A stretch of DNA of 64,000 bases, from NCBI RefSeq assembly GCF_020520425.1, contig NC_079490.1:3472001-3536000 (forward strand), read 5' to 3'. Below are positions 35,801-46,867 of this stretch, one piece after another. Each line of letters begins with the position of its first letter. Position 1 is the first letter of the stretch. The position numbers and the translations under genes are program-made. The DNA is from Spinacia oleracea. Lineage: Eukaryota > Streptophyta > Magnoliopsida > Caryophyllales > Amaranthaceae. A model generated the notes under the pieces. That model had not been told where the DNA came from, did not search any database, and was given only the letters and a program-made list of their open reading frames with translations.

Positions 35801-37025
35801 TTGATACTGAGATTCAGCCTCTACAAGTACCTACTTGCAACGAGCTAAGTCATGAACAAATCCAAATTCTAGAAACTAATTGAGAAATTAGGGAGGGTGA
35901 GGAAGTGGCTAAAAACAGTCACAAACCTTGCAGCGAGCTGCTGGGAAACACTCTCGTACCACTTGCATGCATTTGAGAAAGAGTCAGTAGGCTTCTCCAA
36001 TACTGCAGCGTACACCTTGATATCATCCTTGGTCAGCTCATCCCTTTACAAGAGTGAAAAAAGTACAAACATAATTAGAAATAATAAAACAATACGCAAT
36101 TCGCCAATGAAGACATTAACAATGGTTCTCAATCGGATGTTATTCAGTAATCATTTTCACGCATGTTAGGGATTCAATGGAATGTAATTGAAACTCTATA
36201 GTGTTGTGATGGACGCTAAATACTGTATTAAACTTATAAAATCAACAGATATTGTTAAATTGCTTATATAAAATGACGTTGACTGTAGCATATCTCTTGT
36301 TGAACAACTTAAATTCTGGATTCAAAGAAATTACCTACCTCAAGCTAACTAAATCAAAATTACGAGTTCTAAAATTTTGCAACGGGGTTAATCATCAGAA
36401 TATCTTACAAAGTTTCAATTCAATTCAACATTTCACTATATTTTTATCCATATTTGATCTTCAACAGATATTACAGTCAGCGAAAATAAATCAATCGAAA
36501 TCGATTAATATTACAAATCAAAACAATTAAAGCAACAATTCTAAACAACGCCAAAAACTTCAGCTACAGATAAGTTAATATTATTACAAATCGGAAAAAT
36601 CGAAGCAGGCAATCATGAAACTGGATCAAAATTTCATCATAATAAGCAATTAAAACTCAGCAACTCTAAATAACACCAAATTGCAGCTACAAATAAGCTA
36701 ATAATATAACGAATCGGCAAAATCGAAGCAAACAATCACGGAACTGGATCAAAATTTCATCATAATAAGCAATTAGAAGTCAGCAACTCTAAATAACACC
36801 AACATTTCAGCTACAAATAAGCTAACAATATAACGAATCGGCAAAATCGAAGCAGACAATCACGAAATTGGATCAAAATTTCAACATGATAAGCAACTGA
36901 AATCGATATTAAATTAGGCATAAATAATGTGAAGGAAATTACCCAGAAACGTAGGATTTTCCGGAAAGATGATCATCGAGTGATTTGAGACCAGTCTCGG
37001 TGTGCAAATCCTTGAAAACTGCCAT
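32848..37025 (-). CDS. Elongation factor 1-beta (EF1B beta/beta' guanine-nucleotide exchange factor)
   Basis: It recharges eEF1A with GTP during translation elongation in the cytosol. Six exons: 36943-37025, 35927-36043, 34982-35057, 34068-34191, 33122-33235, 32848-33011, totalling 678 bases and 225 residues, all in phase. The N-terminal GST-C-like domain runs [32 protein letters not shown] central acidic linker ([20 protein letters not shown]) is followed by a Lys-rich stretch, then the catalytic exchange domain [31 protein letters not shown] to the invariant C-terminus CDIVAFNKI. The length is usual for plant EF1B-beta. It is expected to be constitutive. Confidence 0.96.
33394..33720. repeat. 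GC-rich GGCCGGGCC repeat, copy 2, in EF-1-beta intron 5
   Basis: Contains GGGCCGGGCC, CCCGACCCGG and CAACCCAGCCCACG in otherwise AT-rich intron sequence. It shares segments such as AAATTTTGTAAAATTAGGCT with the family's other copies only loosely. It generates several spurious open frames. Confidence 0.55.
34354..34643. mobile_element. Stowaway MITE, copy B, in EF-1-beta intron 3
   Basis: Ends CTCCCTCTGTATTTATTTAA and CTTAAATAAATACGGAGGGA(G) with TA on both sides. It is an inverted relative of the element at 28678. Confidence 0.88.
36535..36900. repeat. Triplicated 120-base unit in EF-1-beta intron 1
   Basis: Three head-to-tail copies (about 36535-36655, 36656-36776, 36777-36900) share CAGCAACTCTAAATAACACC, AATCGGCAAAATCGAAGCA and ACTGGATCAAAATTTCATCA. 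The last two copies are most alike. Confidence 0.85.
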
Positions 37026-37165
37026 TGTTGGATTCGAATTTGAAGGATGGAGAGGAGAGAGATGGTGCGACTGGTACGAGAGAGCAGAAGTGGAGAGTGA
37101 GGCGGAGAAGTAAAGGGGAGAAATGATGGGTAGTGATTTTGGTTTTATATATGCCCTAAAACCCT
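37026..37165 (-). promoter_or_regulatory. EF-1-beta core promoter and leader
   Basis: Read on the minus strand: CTAGGGTTTTAGGG (telo-box complement, about 37154-37167), then a TATA box CATATATAAAAC (about 37142-37153), then a purine/CT-rich leader ending GGATTCGAATTTG-like sequence before the ATG at 37025. Telo-box plus TATA is typical of translation-factor genes. Confidence 0.65.
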
Positions 37166-37284
37166 AGCGAAATCCGAATATTCCCCCACCTTCTTCCTTC
37201 ACTTTAAACCTCCTCTTTAAAACGTTTTATTGTCTAATATCATACGACCAATTTGATAAGCGGTAATTTCATTATTATGACTTT

Positions 37285-37800
37285 TATAAATAACCCCTAC
37301 GTTTTATCATTTACGCTACTTTAACTTTGGCCATTAATAACTTATAACTACACCATATAATATTTAGTGTCTTATCATAATTGTCGGACCATTCTCGGCA
37401 TTATGTTAGCTAGATAGGGGATACATGTGCTCTTAACCCCTACGTTTCATCATATACGCCATTTTAACGTTTTTCAATTAAACAACTTTGGCCATTAATA
37501 GTTTATAACTACTCCGTATAACAGTTAGTGTCTTATCATAATTGTTGAACCATTCTTAGCATTATGTTAGCTAGGTATGAGATACGTGAGGTGAGAAGTG
37601 GTCTTACAATTGATTAAAACGTGTTTTTCTTTAAGACATCAGACGACTGTTTGATAAGCGGTAATTTCATTATGAATTTTGTAAATAACTCTTTCGTTCC
37701 ACGCTTCAATTAAATAACTTTGACCATTAATAACCATGACAATCAGTTACTTATCAGAATTGTCAAACCATTCTTATGTTAGCTAAGTAGAAAATACCTG
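37285..37800. repeat. Diverged tandem repeat upstream of EF-1-beta
   Basis: Three degenerate copies of a 140-190-base unit. Shared landmarks are TTTGGCCATTAATA, AGTGTCTTATCATAATTGT and CATTCTTAGCATTATGTTAGCTAG-like blocks (about 37318, 37485 and 37715). Confidence 0.65.
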
Positions 37801-38017
37801 GCATGACATATTGACACGAGTTCTTAGTTTCCAGACGTTCTTTTACAATAATTTGTATAACAATAAGTATATATCAGGAAAATTATATTTTAAAAAAAGT
37901 TGCGAAATTACTTTTTTTTTTTGAAAAGGTTCGTCTTATATGACCGTGATACCACATGTTTTGAGCACTTTCTTCTACCCACGTGACATTCTATCTGACA
38001 TGATTTAGTATTAAGTA

Positions 38018-38345
38018 CTCCCTCCGTCCCGGAATACTTGACCTGTTTTCCTTATCGGGTCGTCCCTTAAAACTTGACATGTTTCTAAAAATGGAAATAT
38101 TCTAACAATATCATATTATTTCTCACTCCACCCCTATTAACCCACCTACCCCCTACTCCATACAAAAAAATAATTAAAAATTCAACCCCTACTCTCCCCC
38201 AACCCACCCCTTTACACATTTCCCACTAACTACATTAAAATAATACCCCACTGTCAATTACTACCTATTAAATTAATTAAGTCAATTCAAGTCCCTTAAA
38301 CTCTGTGCCGGTCAAACCGAGTCGAGTATTCCGGGACGGAGGGAG
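38018..38345. mobile_element. Stowaway MITE (CCCGGAATACTTGACC subfamily), copy A
   Basis: Ends CTCCCTCCGTCCCGGAATAC and GTATTCCGGGACGGAGGGAG, with TA duplications (38016-38017, 38346-38347). An inverted sister is at 42878. Confidence 0.92.
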
Positions 38346-38484
38346 TAAGTATTAGACGATCTTATAAGAGACTAGTTGCGTACAAGCTGAAAATGTACGG
38401 AGTAGACTACATTGGTGATATGATATGGCTAGTTCACTAACCCCTTCATGGCTTCAATATTGAATTCGGACATAAACCTGTTAG

Positions 38485-38876
38485 TAGACCTGGTAATTGG
38501 GCGGGGTGGGTCAGGGTCGGTGCGGGTCAAAAGAGGGTCGGGTATTGCAAGGGTCATTTTTAGCGGGTCGATAATGGGCGGGTCAAAAGCGGGTCGTGGG
38601 TCAATAGCGGGTCATTAGTGGGCGGGTCAATAAACGAGGAATGAAAAATGAAAAACAAAAGAGCCATGTGCAAGTACAAGTAAATACGAAGCTATACACG
38701 TAATTTTTTGTATCATTACTATTTTAATTTTCAAAATAATTGTAGTATTAGTTTGACCCTATAATGACCCTGTCCAATAAAGGCCCTGTCCAATAAGAGC
38801 CCTGCCCAATAAAAGCCCTATTAACTTGACCCTAACCCTATATCCATTGGACTACCCTGTCCAATAACCAGGTCTA
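38485..38876. mobile_element. hAT-type non-autonomous element, copy 2
   Basis: Ends TAGACCTGGTAATTGGGC and CCAATAACCAGGTCTA, with a perfect 8-base duplication CCTGTTAG (38477-38484, 38877-38884). Close in sequence to the copy at 21295. Confidence 0.9.
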
Positions 38877-39341
38877 CCTGTTAGTAATATGAGCTTTTAA
38901 GCTGCTACAGGATTACTTGAGTAAGAGGCCCAAAAACAATTATATAAAAATAGGCCCAAAACTAGTTTTCAATTTATCAAAGAATGAGGCCCATTACGAA
39001 TCATCATAAAAGGCCCAAAATCAAAACAATTGCAAGGAAATACGCGTTGAGAATTTGGTTTAACCGTTTTTTTTTTTTTTTTACAACTCAAATGGACATG
39101 ATAGGGTTAGCTACAAATAAAATGTGTACGGCACAATGTATTCTAGACTTCTAGTCGTTTAGCTACAGACTACTCCATCTATCCCTCATTGTTTATTCCA
39201 TTGGACCTTTCACCAATGGCGGATATTGAACAACTTATAAATAGTCAGGGTCGGACCTGGGGGGTAGGCGAGGAGTGCGTCTGCCCAGGGCCCAAGGTTG
39301 ATAGAGGGCTCAAATTTTGAAATGTCCAAAGTAGTTATGTA

Positions 39342-39679
39342 CTCCTTCCGTCCCGGAATATTCAAAACGGTTTGACCGGCACAAAGTTTAATGCATTGTA
39401 ATTGAATTATTATTTAATTAGATGATAGTTGATAGTGGTGTAGTTATTAATATAGATAGTGGGATGTATGTCAAACTTTTAAAGGGGTAGGAGGTTAAAG
39501 GGTGCATCAGTGCACAAGACCACTTTTAAATGTTTTTATTAGGGAGTAAGGATGTAGGTAGGTTCTTGAGTAAGTGAGAAATTGATAAAATATTATTAAA
39601 GTTTCCATTTGTAGAAACGTTGCAAGTAATCTGGACGGTCTTATAAGAAAAGCGTGTCGAGAATTCCGGGACGGAGGAA
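39342..39679. mobile_element. Stowaway MITE, diverged
   Basis: Ends CTCCTTCCGTCCCGGAATAT and GAATTCCGGGACGGAGGAA, with TA flanks. Related to the 38018 subfamily (TTTGACCGGCACA near the end). Confidence 0.75.
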
Positions 39680-39846
39680 TATTTTATTAGCAACAAAACT
39701 TACATGTATTATATTGTGCCCTAGCTAGTGGTGTCTAACGGTCTATTTAATTATTTATCCTTGGTTCGATGCTTGTTGTTGATTATTTTAGTAGTTTGCC
39801 ATATTTTTGTGAACAACTTTTGTGTAAGACCGCCTTACCGGAAAAA

Positions 39847-39985
39847 CCACTTTGATTGCTTAACACCGCTTTGATTGCTTAACACCGCTTTGATTGCTTA
39901 ACTAATTGGTTTTATTGCTTAACTAATTGTTTCTATTGCTTAACTAATTAATTAGTTTCATTGTTTAACTAATTGTTTTCAGTGC
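39847..39985. repeat. Minisatellite with unit TTTGATTGCTTAACACCGC and variants
   Basis: Six to seven degraded units built on ATTGCTTAACTAATTG, flanked by inverted GTGTAAGACCGCCTTA / GTGTAAGACCGCTTTA sequences. A 60-base direct duplication (GTGAGTAAGTAAA.CAAAGCG) follows at 40200-40320. Non-coding. Confidence 0.75.
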
Positions 39986-40374
39986 TTAACTAATTGATTC
40001 TAATTATATGACATCAAGGTGGTCTTTTGTGTAAGACCGCTTTATATAAAAGTTTGTATATTTTTGTACTTCGTAAAAATTATTATATCCTTTCTTTTAG
40101 TTTACGCAATATTTTTGACTGAAAATAAAATAATTTCTTATTTATATAATGGGCCCTAGATTTTGGTAAAATTGTGATAAAAAAGTATGTACAAGTATAT
40201 AAAATTAAGGTTATGAGATCCGTGAGTAAGTAAAGCAAAGCGTAGTCGAATTAGGAATTATATAAAATTAAGGGTTATGAGGTCCGTGAGTAAGTAAACC
40301 AAAGCGTAGTCGACTTAGGAAATAGGTAACTCCTATAATAATAGAAGGTGATCGATCAACAATATAATATAATT

Positions 40375-40530
40375 TATTTTTTTGGCGTACCACACAGTTC
40401 ATCTTTGGGGACGAGTTTTGAGTGGATAGATTCCAGTCCCCTCTCAATTATCGTTGCGGGAAATCGAACACATGATCTTCCCTGCCACCAAGTTCAGCCT
40501 TAATCACCAGTGAACCAACAGATAAATGGC
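40375..40530 (-). mobile_element. tRNA-derived SINE, reverse orientation, 5' of the ATL gene
   Basis: Minus strand: head with CTGTTGGTTCACTGGTGATT (A-box-like), GTGTTCGATTTCC (B-box-like), body ending in an A-rich tail (40375-40383 as T on the plus strand). Similar to copies at 40987 and 62829. Its 5' head runs up to the ATL start codon. Confidence 0.65.
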
Positions 40531-40978
40531 GCTTACAGAACTAGAACGCGCTGGATACGCTTTCATCTCCTTTCCTGCAATCGTACTCATTCTCATAACC
40601 ATCAAACATCTATATTCCTTCTTCCTACGTCTAAAACACGACAACACCGATCATCAAAATCGTCGTCCGAACCTCGATACGGCCGCCTCGGATCCCGTGC
40701 CGATCGTCACTATTAATCAACCTCGAGGTCGTCTAGAACTAGATGATTTGGAGAGAATAGTTGTTATAGATATAGAGAAAATTCAAGAAATTACTCGAAA
40801 TTGCGATGATTGTGTTATATGTTTGGATAATTTTGATCATATCGAAGATGATAACAACAAATGTGTTGTTCAAGTTAAAGTATTGGAGCAATGTGGGCAT
40901 AGGTTTCATACCATTTGTATACAAGAATGGCTAACCAAGCACCAAACTTGCCCTCTTTGTCGCACCACAACACGATAA
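40526..40978 (+). CDS. ATL-type RING-H2 finger protein
   Basis: A membrane-anchored E3 ubiquitin ligase candidate, intronless, 150 residues. It has a hydrophobic segment at about residues 10-35 (YAFISFPAIVLILITIKHLY), a basic/polar linker, and a C-terminal RING-H2 with all ligands: C96, C99, C123, H125, H128, C131, C142, C145, including CPLC. The spacing between C99 and C123 is longer than usual because of the insertion HIEDDNNKCV. ATL proteins are typically intronless and stress-induced. This one is short but complete. SINEs abut it on both sides. Confidence 0.88.
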   Translation: MALTELERAGYAFISFPAIVLILITIKHLYSFFLRLKHDNTDHQNRRPNLDTAASDPVPIVTINQPRGRLELDDLERIVVIDIEKIQEITRNCDDCVICLDNFDHIEDDNNKCVVQVKVLEQCGHRFHTICIQEWLTKHQTCPLCRTTTR

Positions 40979-40986
40979 ACCTTAAC

Positions 40987-41155
40987 TTTTTTTTATTTTT
41001 TGTTAGCACCCGATTCACCTTTATGGCTAATCCGAATTTGGGGCGAGTTCTGGCCTTCTGGGTGGATAGGTTCAATTCTCTTCCTAATTGTTGTTATGGG
41101 GGATTGAACACGGGCCTTCTCTACCATGTTCAGCCTCAATCACCACTAAACCCTA
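40987..41155 (-). mobile_element. tRNA-derived SINE, reverse orientation, 3' of the ATL gene
   Basis: T-rich tail on the plus strand at 40987-41005, then TAGCACCCGATTC.. to GGGGATTGAACACGGGCC (B-box complement) and CAATCACCACTAAACCC (A-box complement). It starts nine bases after the ATL stop codon, so it likely supplies the 3' UTR. Confidence 0.7.
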
Positions 41156-41160
41156 ATTTT

Positions 41161-42050
41161 TATTGTGCATTATGTATTTATCTTATCTTATTCCACGTCA
41201 TATATACGAAATATTAGATACTTTGTTTACAATTATTAATTTGTAGTACGATTTGATTTTAATTCTGTAATGTGCGGAGTATTATTTTCACTTTAGTTTT
41301 TTGAGATCAGATTTCACATTATTGTTTTATTTGATTTGAATTTGTACTTCCATATCTATTTATATATGTTAATTTAACCCCTTAATTGGTAGTTACGTCC
41401 CGTTCGGTATCGTTTTTTGTTTACAGTTTTCTGTTTTTTACAAAACTAAAAACCTAAAAATGAAAAACACAAAGTATTTTCCAATTTTTTGTTGTCAGTT
41501 TTCAAAATCAACATAACTACTATTATGACTATTTTTTTATTGTATGATTCAATCTAGATCATATGCCTTTAAAACAAAAAAATGAAAAACTGGAAACATG
41601 TCTGTTTTTTATGCTCGTCTTCCCCGCTTGGCTAATTGTACCATACATCACACTGATACACATAATACGATATAACTGGTTGTACATGAAAAGTTGTTCT
41701 TGGTGGATCATGGTCCGACTTAATTATTATTTTTATTTATAAAACCCTAATTTCCTTATGCATTATGTATTTATCTTATCTTATTCCACGTCATACATAC
41801 GAAATATTAGATACTTTGTTTACAATTGTTAATTTGGTGTACGATTTGATTGAATTATGCAACGTGCGGAGTATTATTTTCACTCTACTCTGTAATTTGA
41901 GATAAGATTTCTTCGGTTGTTTTACATTATTGTTTTATTTGATTTTGTACTTCTATTTATTTATATTAATTTAACCCCTTAAATGGTGCCTTAGCTATTT
42001 TTTATGGTCATCTTCCCCGCTTGGCTAATTGTATTTGTACCATACATACA
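41161..42050. repeat. Direct segmental duplication with MITE remnant
   Basis: 41161-41395 and 41757-41985 are direct copies (GCATTATGTATTTATCTTAT, ACGAAATATTAGATACTTTG). Between them is a decayed GTTCGGTATCG-type MITE (about 41399-41612). A segment at 41655-41745 (ACTGGTTGTACATGAAAA) recurs at 42605-42690. No gene seen from 41.2 to 46.8 kb. Confidence 0.7.
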
Positions 42051-42313
42051 CTACAAGAAATTATACCATTAACGACGGGAAATCTGTCGCTAAAGGTCAA
42101 TAATCGTTGATTAATAACGAGATTTTCTGTCGCGAACCCGTCATAAAAAGGGCCGTCAATAATTAAAAATTTTGTCGTTAACCCGACGTAAAAAACATTT
42201 GCGACGGTTGTTTTCGTATTTGTTTGGTTGTTAGCCCGTAGCAAAAGACTTTTGCGACGAAATTTTTAACCCGACGTTATTAGGTTGTCATTACAGATCG
42301 ATATAAATTGTTA
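42049..42313. mobile_element. CACTA-type MITE, copy 2 (3' end decayed)
   Basis: Left end CACTACAAGAAATTATACC. Internal GACGGGAAATC and TTTGCGACGG motifs are shared with 6280. The right terminal repeat is decayed, and a Stowaway-like MITE begins there. Confidence 0.8.
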
Positions 42314-42568
42314 CTACCTCCATTTCAAAAAGATCTTTACAGTTACTATTTGCACAGACTCCAATGCAATATTTAACTACTAATATATCCAATTTCGTAT
42401 GTGAAAAAATTATAAAAATTTGATATTCTGAAAATACATCCCGAGACCAATCTAACAAGATCTTACATGTAACGTTTTGATGTATATAATGGTGAGAATT
42501 TACGGTCAAAGTTTTTATACTTCGAACACGTTTTCCAATGCGTAAAGAACTTTCTAAAACGGAGGTAG
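42314..42568. mobile_element. Stowaway-like MITE
   Basis: Ends CTACCTCCATTTCAAAAAGA and CTTTCTAAAACGGAGGTAG, with TA duplications (42312-42313, 42569-42570). 255 bases, non-coding. Confidence 0.8.
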
Positions 42569-42877
42569 TATAATGATACACTGATACACATAATACGATA
42601 CAATACAACTGGTTGTACATGAAAAATTATTCTTTGGTCGATCAGGGATTCAGGGCCCGACCTAATTATTATTTTTATTTATAAAACCCTAGATACACAC
42701 ATAAAATTTACTATGTACGGAGTATTGTGTAATTTAATTTGGTTTAGTACACTTGTACAAGTATATTCAATGCCATGTGTCTATTTGGATCGTCTCGAAA
42801 GGCCAAACTAATAGTAATCCACTTTCTTAATTTGATTTGTTAAACTTACGGAGTATAATAAATTGCCCACTTTCATA

Positions 42878-43205
42878 CTCCCTCCGTCCCGGAATACTCA
42901 ATCCGGTTTGACCGGCACAGAGTTTAAGGGACTTGAATTGACTTATTTAATTTAATAGGTAGTAGTTGATAGTGGGGTATTATTTTAATGTAGTTAGTGG
43001 GAAATGGGTAAAGGGGTGGGGTTGGGGGAGAGTAGGGGTTGAATTTTTAATTATTTTTTGTATGGAGTAGGGGGTAGGTGGGTTAATATGGGTGGAGTGA
43101 GAAATAATATAATATTGTTAGAATGTTTCCATTTTTAGAAACAGGTCAAGTATTAAGGGACGGCCCGATAAGGAAAACAGGTCAAGTATTCCGGGACAGA
43201 GGGAG
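42878..43205. mobile_element. Stowaway MITE (CCCGGAATAC subfamily), copy B
   Basis: Ends CTCCCTCCGTCCCGGAATAC and GTATTCCGGGACAGAGGGAG, TA on both sides. An inverted near-copy of 38018-38345 of the same length. Confidence 0.92.
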
Positions 43206-43733
43206 TATTTGACATTATAAAAAAAAAATACGAAATACCTAGCTAGTACATTTATATGGATAAAAAAACACGTGTTTGTTTTGATGGATATCCATGTAAG
43301 ATCATACACCTCATGTGTAACCTACTTGTATAATTGTATTGCCTCTGTAGCAATTTGCACCAAATAAATAATATATATAGATTATAGATTATTATATACT
43401 CTGTATTTTACAATTTTAAACCTTTATGATCCTCAAATCTTAGAAAATATATACGACATAATCTTTTAAATATTCTAATTGCAAATTTAGAATCCGAAAA
43501 TTGTTTCAAGTATATGTGATTAATTATCTTTCTGTTATATTTTCTTTAATCTCCAAGATAATAAAGATATGCTTTTTTAGTTACGTTGCATTAAGCTAGC
43601 TAATACTAAAAGCTCATAAATCAAATCATATCACTCTAAGAAGGTGATTTACGACAAAAATAACATTAACCACACTCGTAATTTCCATAATTTGTTTTGA
43701 TTCGAATGAGGAATAATTCCAAAGACAAAAAGT

Positions 43734-43734
<1 letters not shown>

Positions 43735-43770
<36 letters not shown>

Positions 43771-43795
43771 AAAAAGAAAAAGAAAAGAACAATAC
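43735..43795. repeat. A-rich low-complexity tract
   Basis: About 60 bases of A with scattered G. No surrounding SINE or LINE body could be recognised. Confidence 0.7.
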
Positions 43796-43808
43796 AACCT
43801 TGCCCACA

Positions 43809-44145
43809 CCCCTAGTATATTAAGCAGTAGTGGTTTTTAGTTATGACCTAGGTGGGTCCACCCCGGTTGAAAAATTTCGTATTGTATTTTTAATTCCAAC
43901 TAGCTCCCTAAAATTTGAATATAATATTCTAAATCTTATACTGTTCTGCTTAATTCTTCTACGGACCCCTAGTTTATATCCTCCTCTAAGCAGTGGTGGT
44001 TCTTAGTGATGACCTAGGTGGGTACACCCCCGGTCGAAAAAATACGTATTGTATTTTTAGTTCCAACTAGCTCCCTAAAATTTGAATATAATAAATATTC
44101 TAAATCCTATAGTGTACTGCTTAATTCTTCTACGGACCCCTCTCA
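43809..44145. repeat. 160-170-base tandem duplication
   Basis: Two copies (about 43809-43975 and 43976-44145) share AGTGATGACCTAGGTGGGT, TTCCAACTAGCTCCCTAAAA and TAATTCTTCTACGGACCCCT. Confidence 0.85.
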
Positions 44146-44490
44146 TAAAATTGTTCAAGATCCACTATTATCTCTAAGATTTTAGCTAAGTCTAGTTGAG
44201 GAAAGTCTAAAATTTCAAGATGTTTGACTTGAACGACGCCTTTATAATTTCCATATAAGTTGCAAAAAATAATCATTCCCAATTTATAACGTAAGAGTGG
44301 ACTTTAGATATTGTAACAAAGTTTTCACACTCACATAAAACTGAAAATAAAAATAAAAAATAAAAAATTTAGTGCAAAAGCCTTTAATTTAGTCATAGTT
44401 ATCTTAACCCAATACAATTCAACTATTCAAGTTGATAGTCAATCAATTAGTCTCACTCTAATTTCATCTCTTTAGAAGTTAACGAGTTCA

Positions 44491-46770
44491 TACATTATAT
44501 TCTACGGAGTAAATCTTATCACTTAATTGGAAGTTATCTACGTATCTCACTTTTTTATCCTTTAACTCACTTTTTTATCCTTTAAAATTAAAAATAAGAA
44601 ATTCATTTAAATTTTAATCAATTTATTCCTTGGACAGCTTACCCCGTAATTTTTTAATTTTTTTTTCCCATTCTCGAAATTCGAATTTTTATAGATTCTT
44701 AAAAAAACAAAAACTTTCGTCAATCAATATGCCGTACATGTATAGTTATAACACTATTTCCAATAGTGTCTAACGAATAACGGCCAAACAGACTTTTCCG
44801 TGTTATTTATAAATTTATTTTCCCACCCCCCGAGCCCGGATCATCTATATAGTTTGTACGGTTAGTACTCCACAACATGGCCAAAATAGGTTACAACTTA
44901 ATTATAAGTTACAAGTCACCAAACGCAAAAGAAACTATAAAGATTAAAGTAAATACGGAGTAATAATTAATCGATTCTGGATTATTTTGCCAGTATATAT
45001 GACTTACAATATATTATTGTGGTAAAAATTCAAGTAAGATTTTTAAAAATTACTTCATATACATTATATTCTACGGAGTAAATCTTATCACCTAATTGGA
45101 AGTTATCTATCTCACTTTTTTTATCCTTTAAAATTAAAAATAAGATTTTCATTTAAATTTAAACCAATTTGTTCCTTGGACCGCTTACCCCGTAATTTTT
45201 TTAAAATATTTTTTCCATTCTCAAAATTCGAATTTTTAAAGATTCTTAAAAAATAAAAAACTTTCGTCAATCAATATTGTCGTACATACATAGTTATAAC
45301 ACTAATTCCAATTGTGTCTAACGAATAACGGCCAAACAGACTTTTCCGTGTTATTTATAAATTTATTTTCCCACCCCCCGAGGCCGGATCATCTATATGG
45401 TTTGTACCGTTAGTACTCCACAACACAGCCAAAATAGGTTACAACTTAATTATAAGTTACAAGTCACCAAACGCAAAAGAAACTATAAAGATTAAAGTAA
45501 GTAATAATTAATCCATTCTGGATTATTTTGCCAGTATATATGACTTACAATATATTATTGTGGTAAAAATTCAAGTAAGATTTTTAAAAATTACTTCAAT
45601 CTTTTTACAATAAAAAAGGGTTTCCGAGTGATTAAAACCATACTTTAATTTCCCCGTTTCCAAATAAAAATACAAGCTCACGCCGGATCAAATAGCAATA
45701 TTTTTATTTTTATTTTTAGGGAAAGCTTGCACGAACATTTTATTAAACGAGACCGAAACGACTAAATTGTATTATCACTTATCAGTATTTAACCAATTTT
45801 TAGAAGACAAGCATAATTAATTAAGATTAACTAGAACTACAACTGAAAATACAAAGGGCTTTTTATATAAAATATAAAAAATAAAAAAAAATAAAAAACA
45901 TTTACAACTTCGTCTTCTACTACTTTAATTCACATTGTTGTAAAACAAAAACAAAAAAAAATTATTGTTTTAAAAATTAATTACTTCAATCTTTTTACAA
46001 TAAAAAAAAAGGTTTCCGAGTGATTAAAACCATACTTTAATTTTCCGGTTTCCAAATAAAAATACAAGCTCACGCCGGATCGAAGAGCAATATTTTTATT
46101 TTTATTTTTAGGGAAAGCTTGCACGAACGTTTTATTAAATGAGATCGGAAAGACTAATTTGTATTATCACTTATCAGTATTTAACCAAATTTTGATATCA
46201 AAGTAGAAGACAAGCATAATTAATTAAGATTAACTAGAACTACAACTGAAAATACAAAGGGCTTTTTATATATATAAAAAAGAAAAAACATTTACAACTT
46301 CGTCTTCTACTACTTAAATTCACATTGTTGTAAAACAAAAACAAAAAAAAAATTATTGTGGTAAAAATTCAAGTAAGACTTTTAAAAATTACTTCACTCT
46401 TTTTACAATAAAGAAAAGGTTTCCGAGTGATTAAAACCATACTTTAATTTTCCGATTTCCAAATAAAAATACAAGCTCACGTCGGATCGAATAGACATAT
46501 TTTTATTTTTAATTTTACGAAAAGCTTGCCCAAACATTTTATTAAATGAGATCGGAACGACTAATTTGTATTATCACTTATCAGAAATTAACCAAATTTT
46601 GAGATCAAAGTAGAAGACAAGCATAATTAATTAAGATTAACTAGAACTACAACTGAAAATATACAAAGGGCTTTTTATATTTATATATAAAAAAAAAAAA
46701 ACATTTACAACTTCGTCTTCTACTACTTTAATTCACATTGTTGTAAAACAAAAACAAAAAACAAAACAAA
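44491..46770. repeat. Large tandem-duplication array 3' of the C2H2 gene
   Basis: Two nested series. A unit of about 560 bases occurs at 44491-45058 and 45059-45600 (TTATATTCTACGGAGTAAAT..CACCAAACGCAAAAGAAACT). A unit of about 390 bases follows at 45591-45979, 45980-46387 and 46388-46770 (GGTTTCCGAGTGATTAAAAC..ACATTTACAACTTCGTCTTC). Copies are about 90 percent alike. No coding; it ends just before the stop codon of the zinc-finger gene, so the last copy probably forms its 3' UTR. Confidence 0.85.
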
Positions 46771-46867
46771 AAAAAAGATAGAAATTGTAACTGAAACTAA
46801 AATTACAAACTACTTACTAATCACGAAAAAAAGCCCTAAAATTATCGATTAATTAAATTAAATCGAT

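Noticed and set aside
39847-39985. CRISPR-like array of short repeats
   Set aside because: Units are contiguous without spacers and variable in length; a minisatellite in a plant genome.
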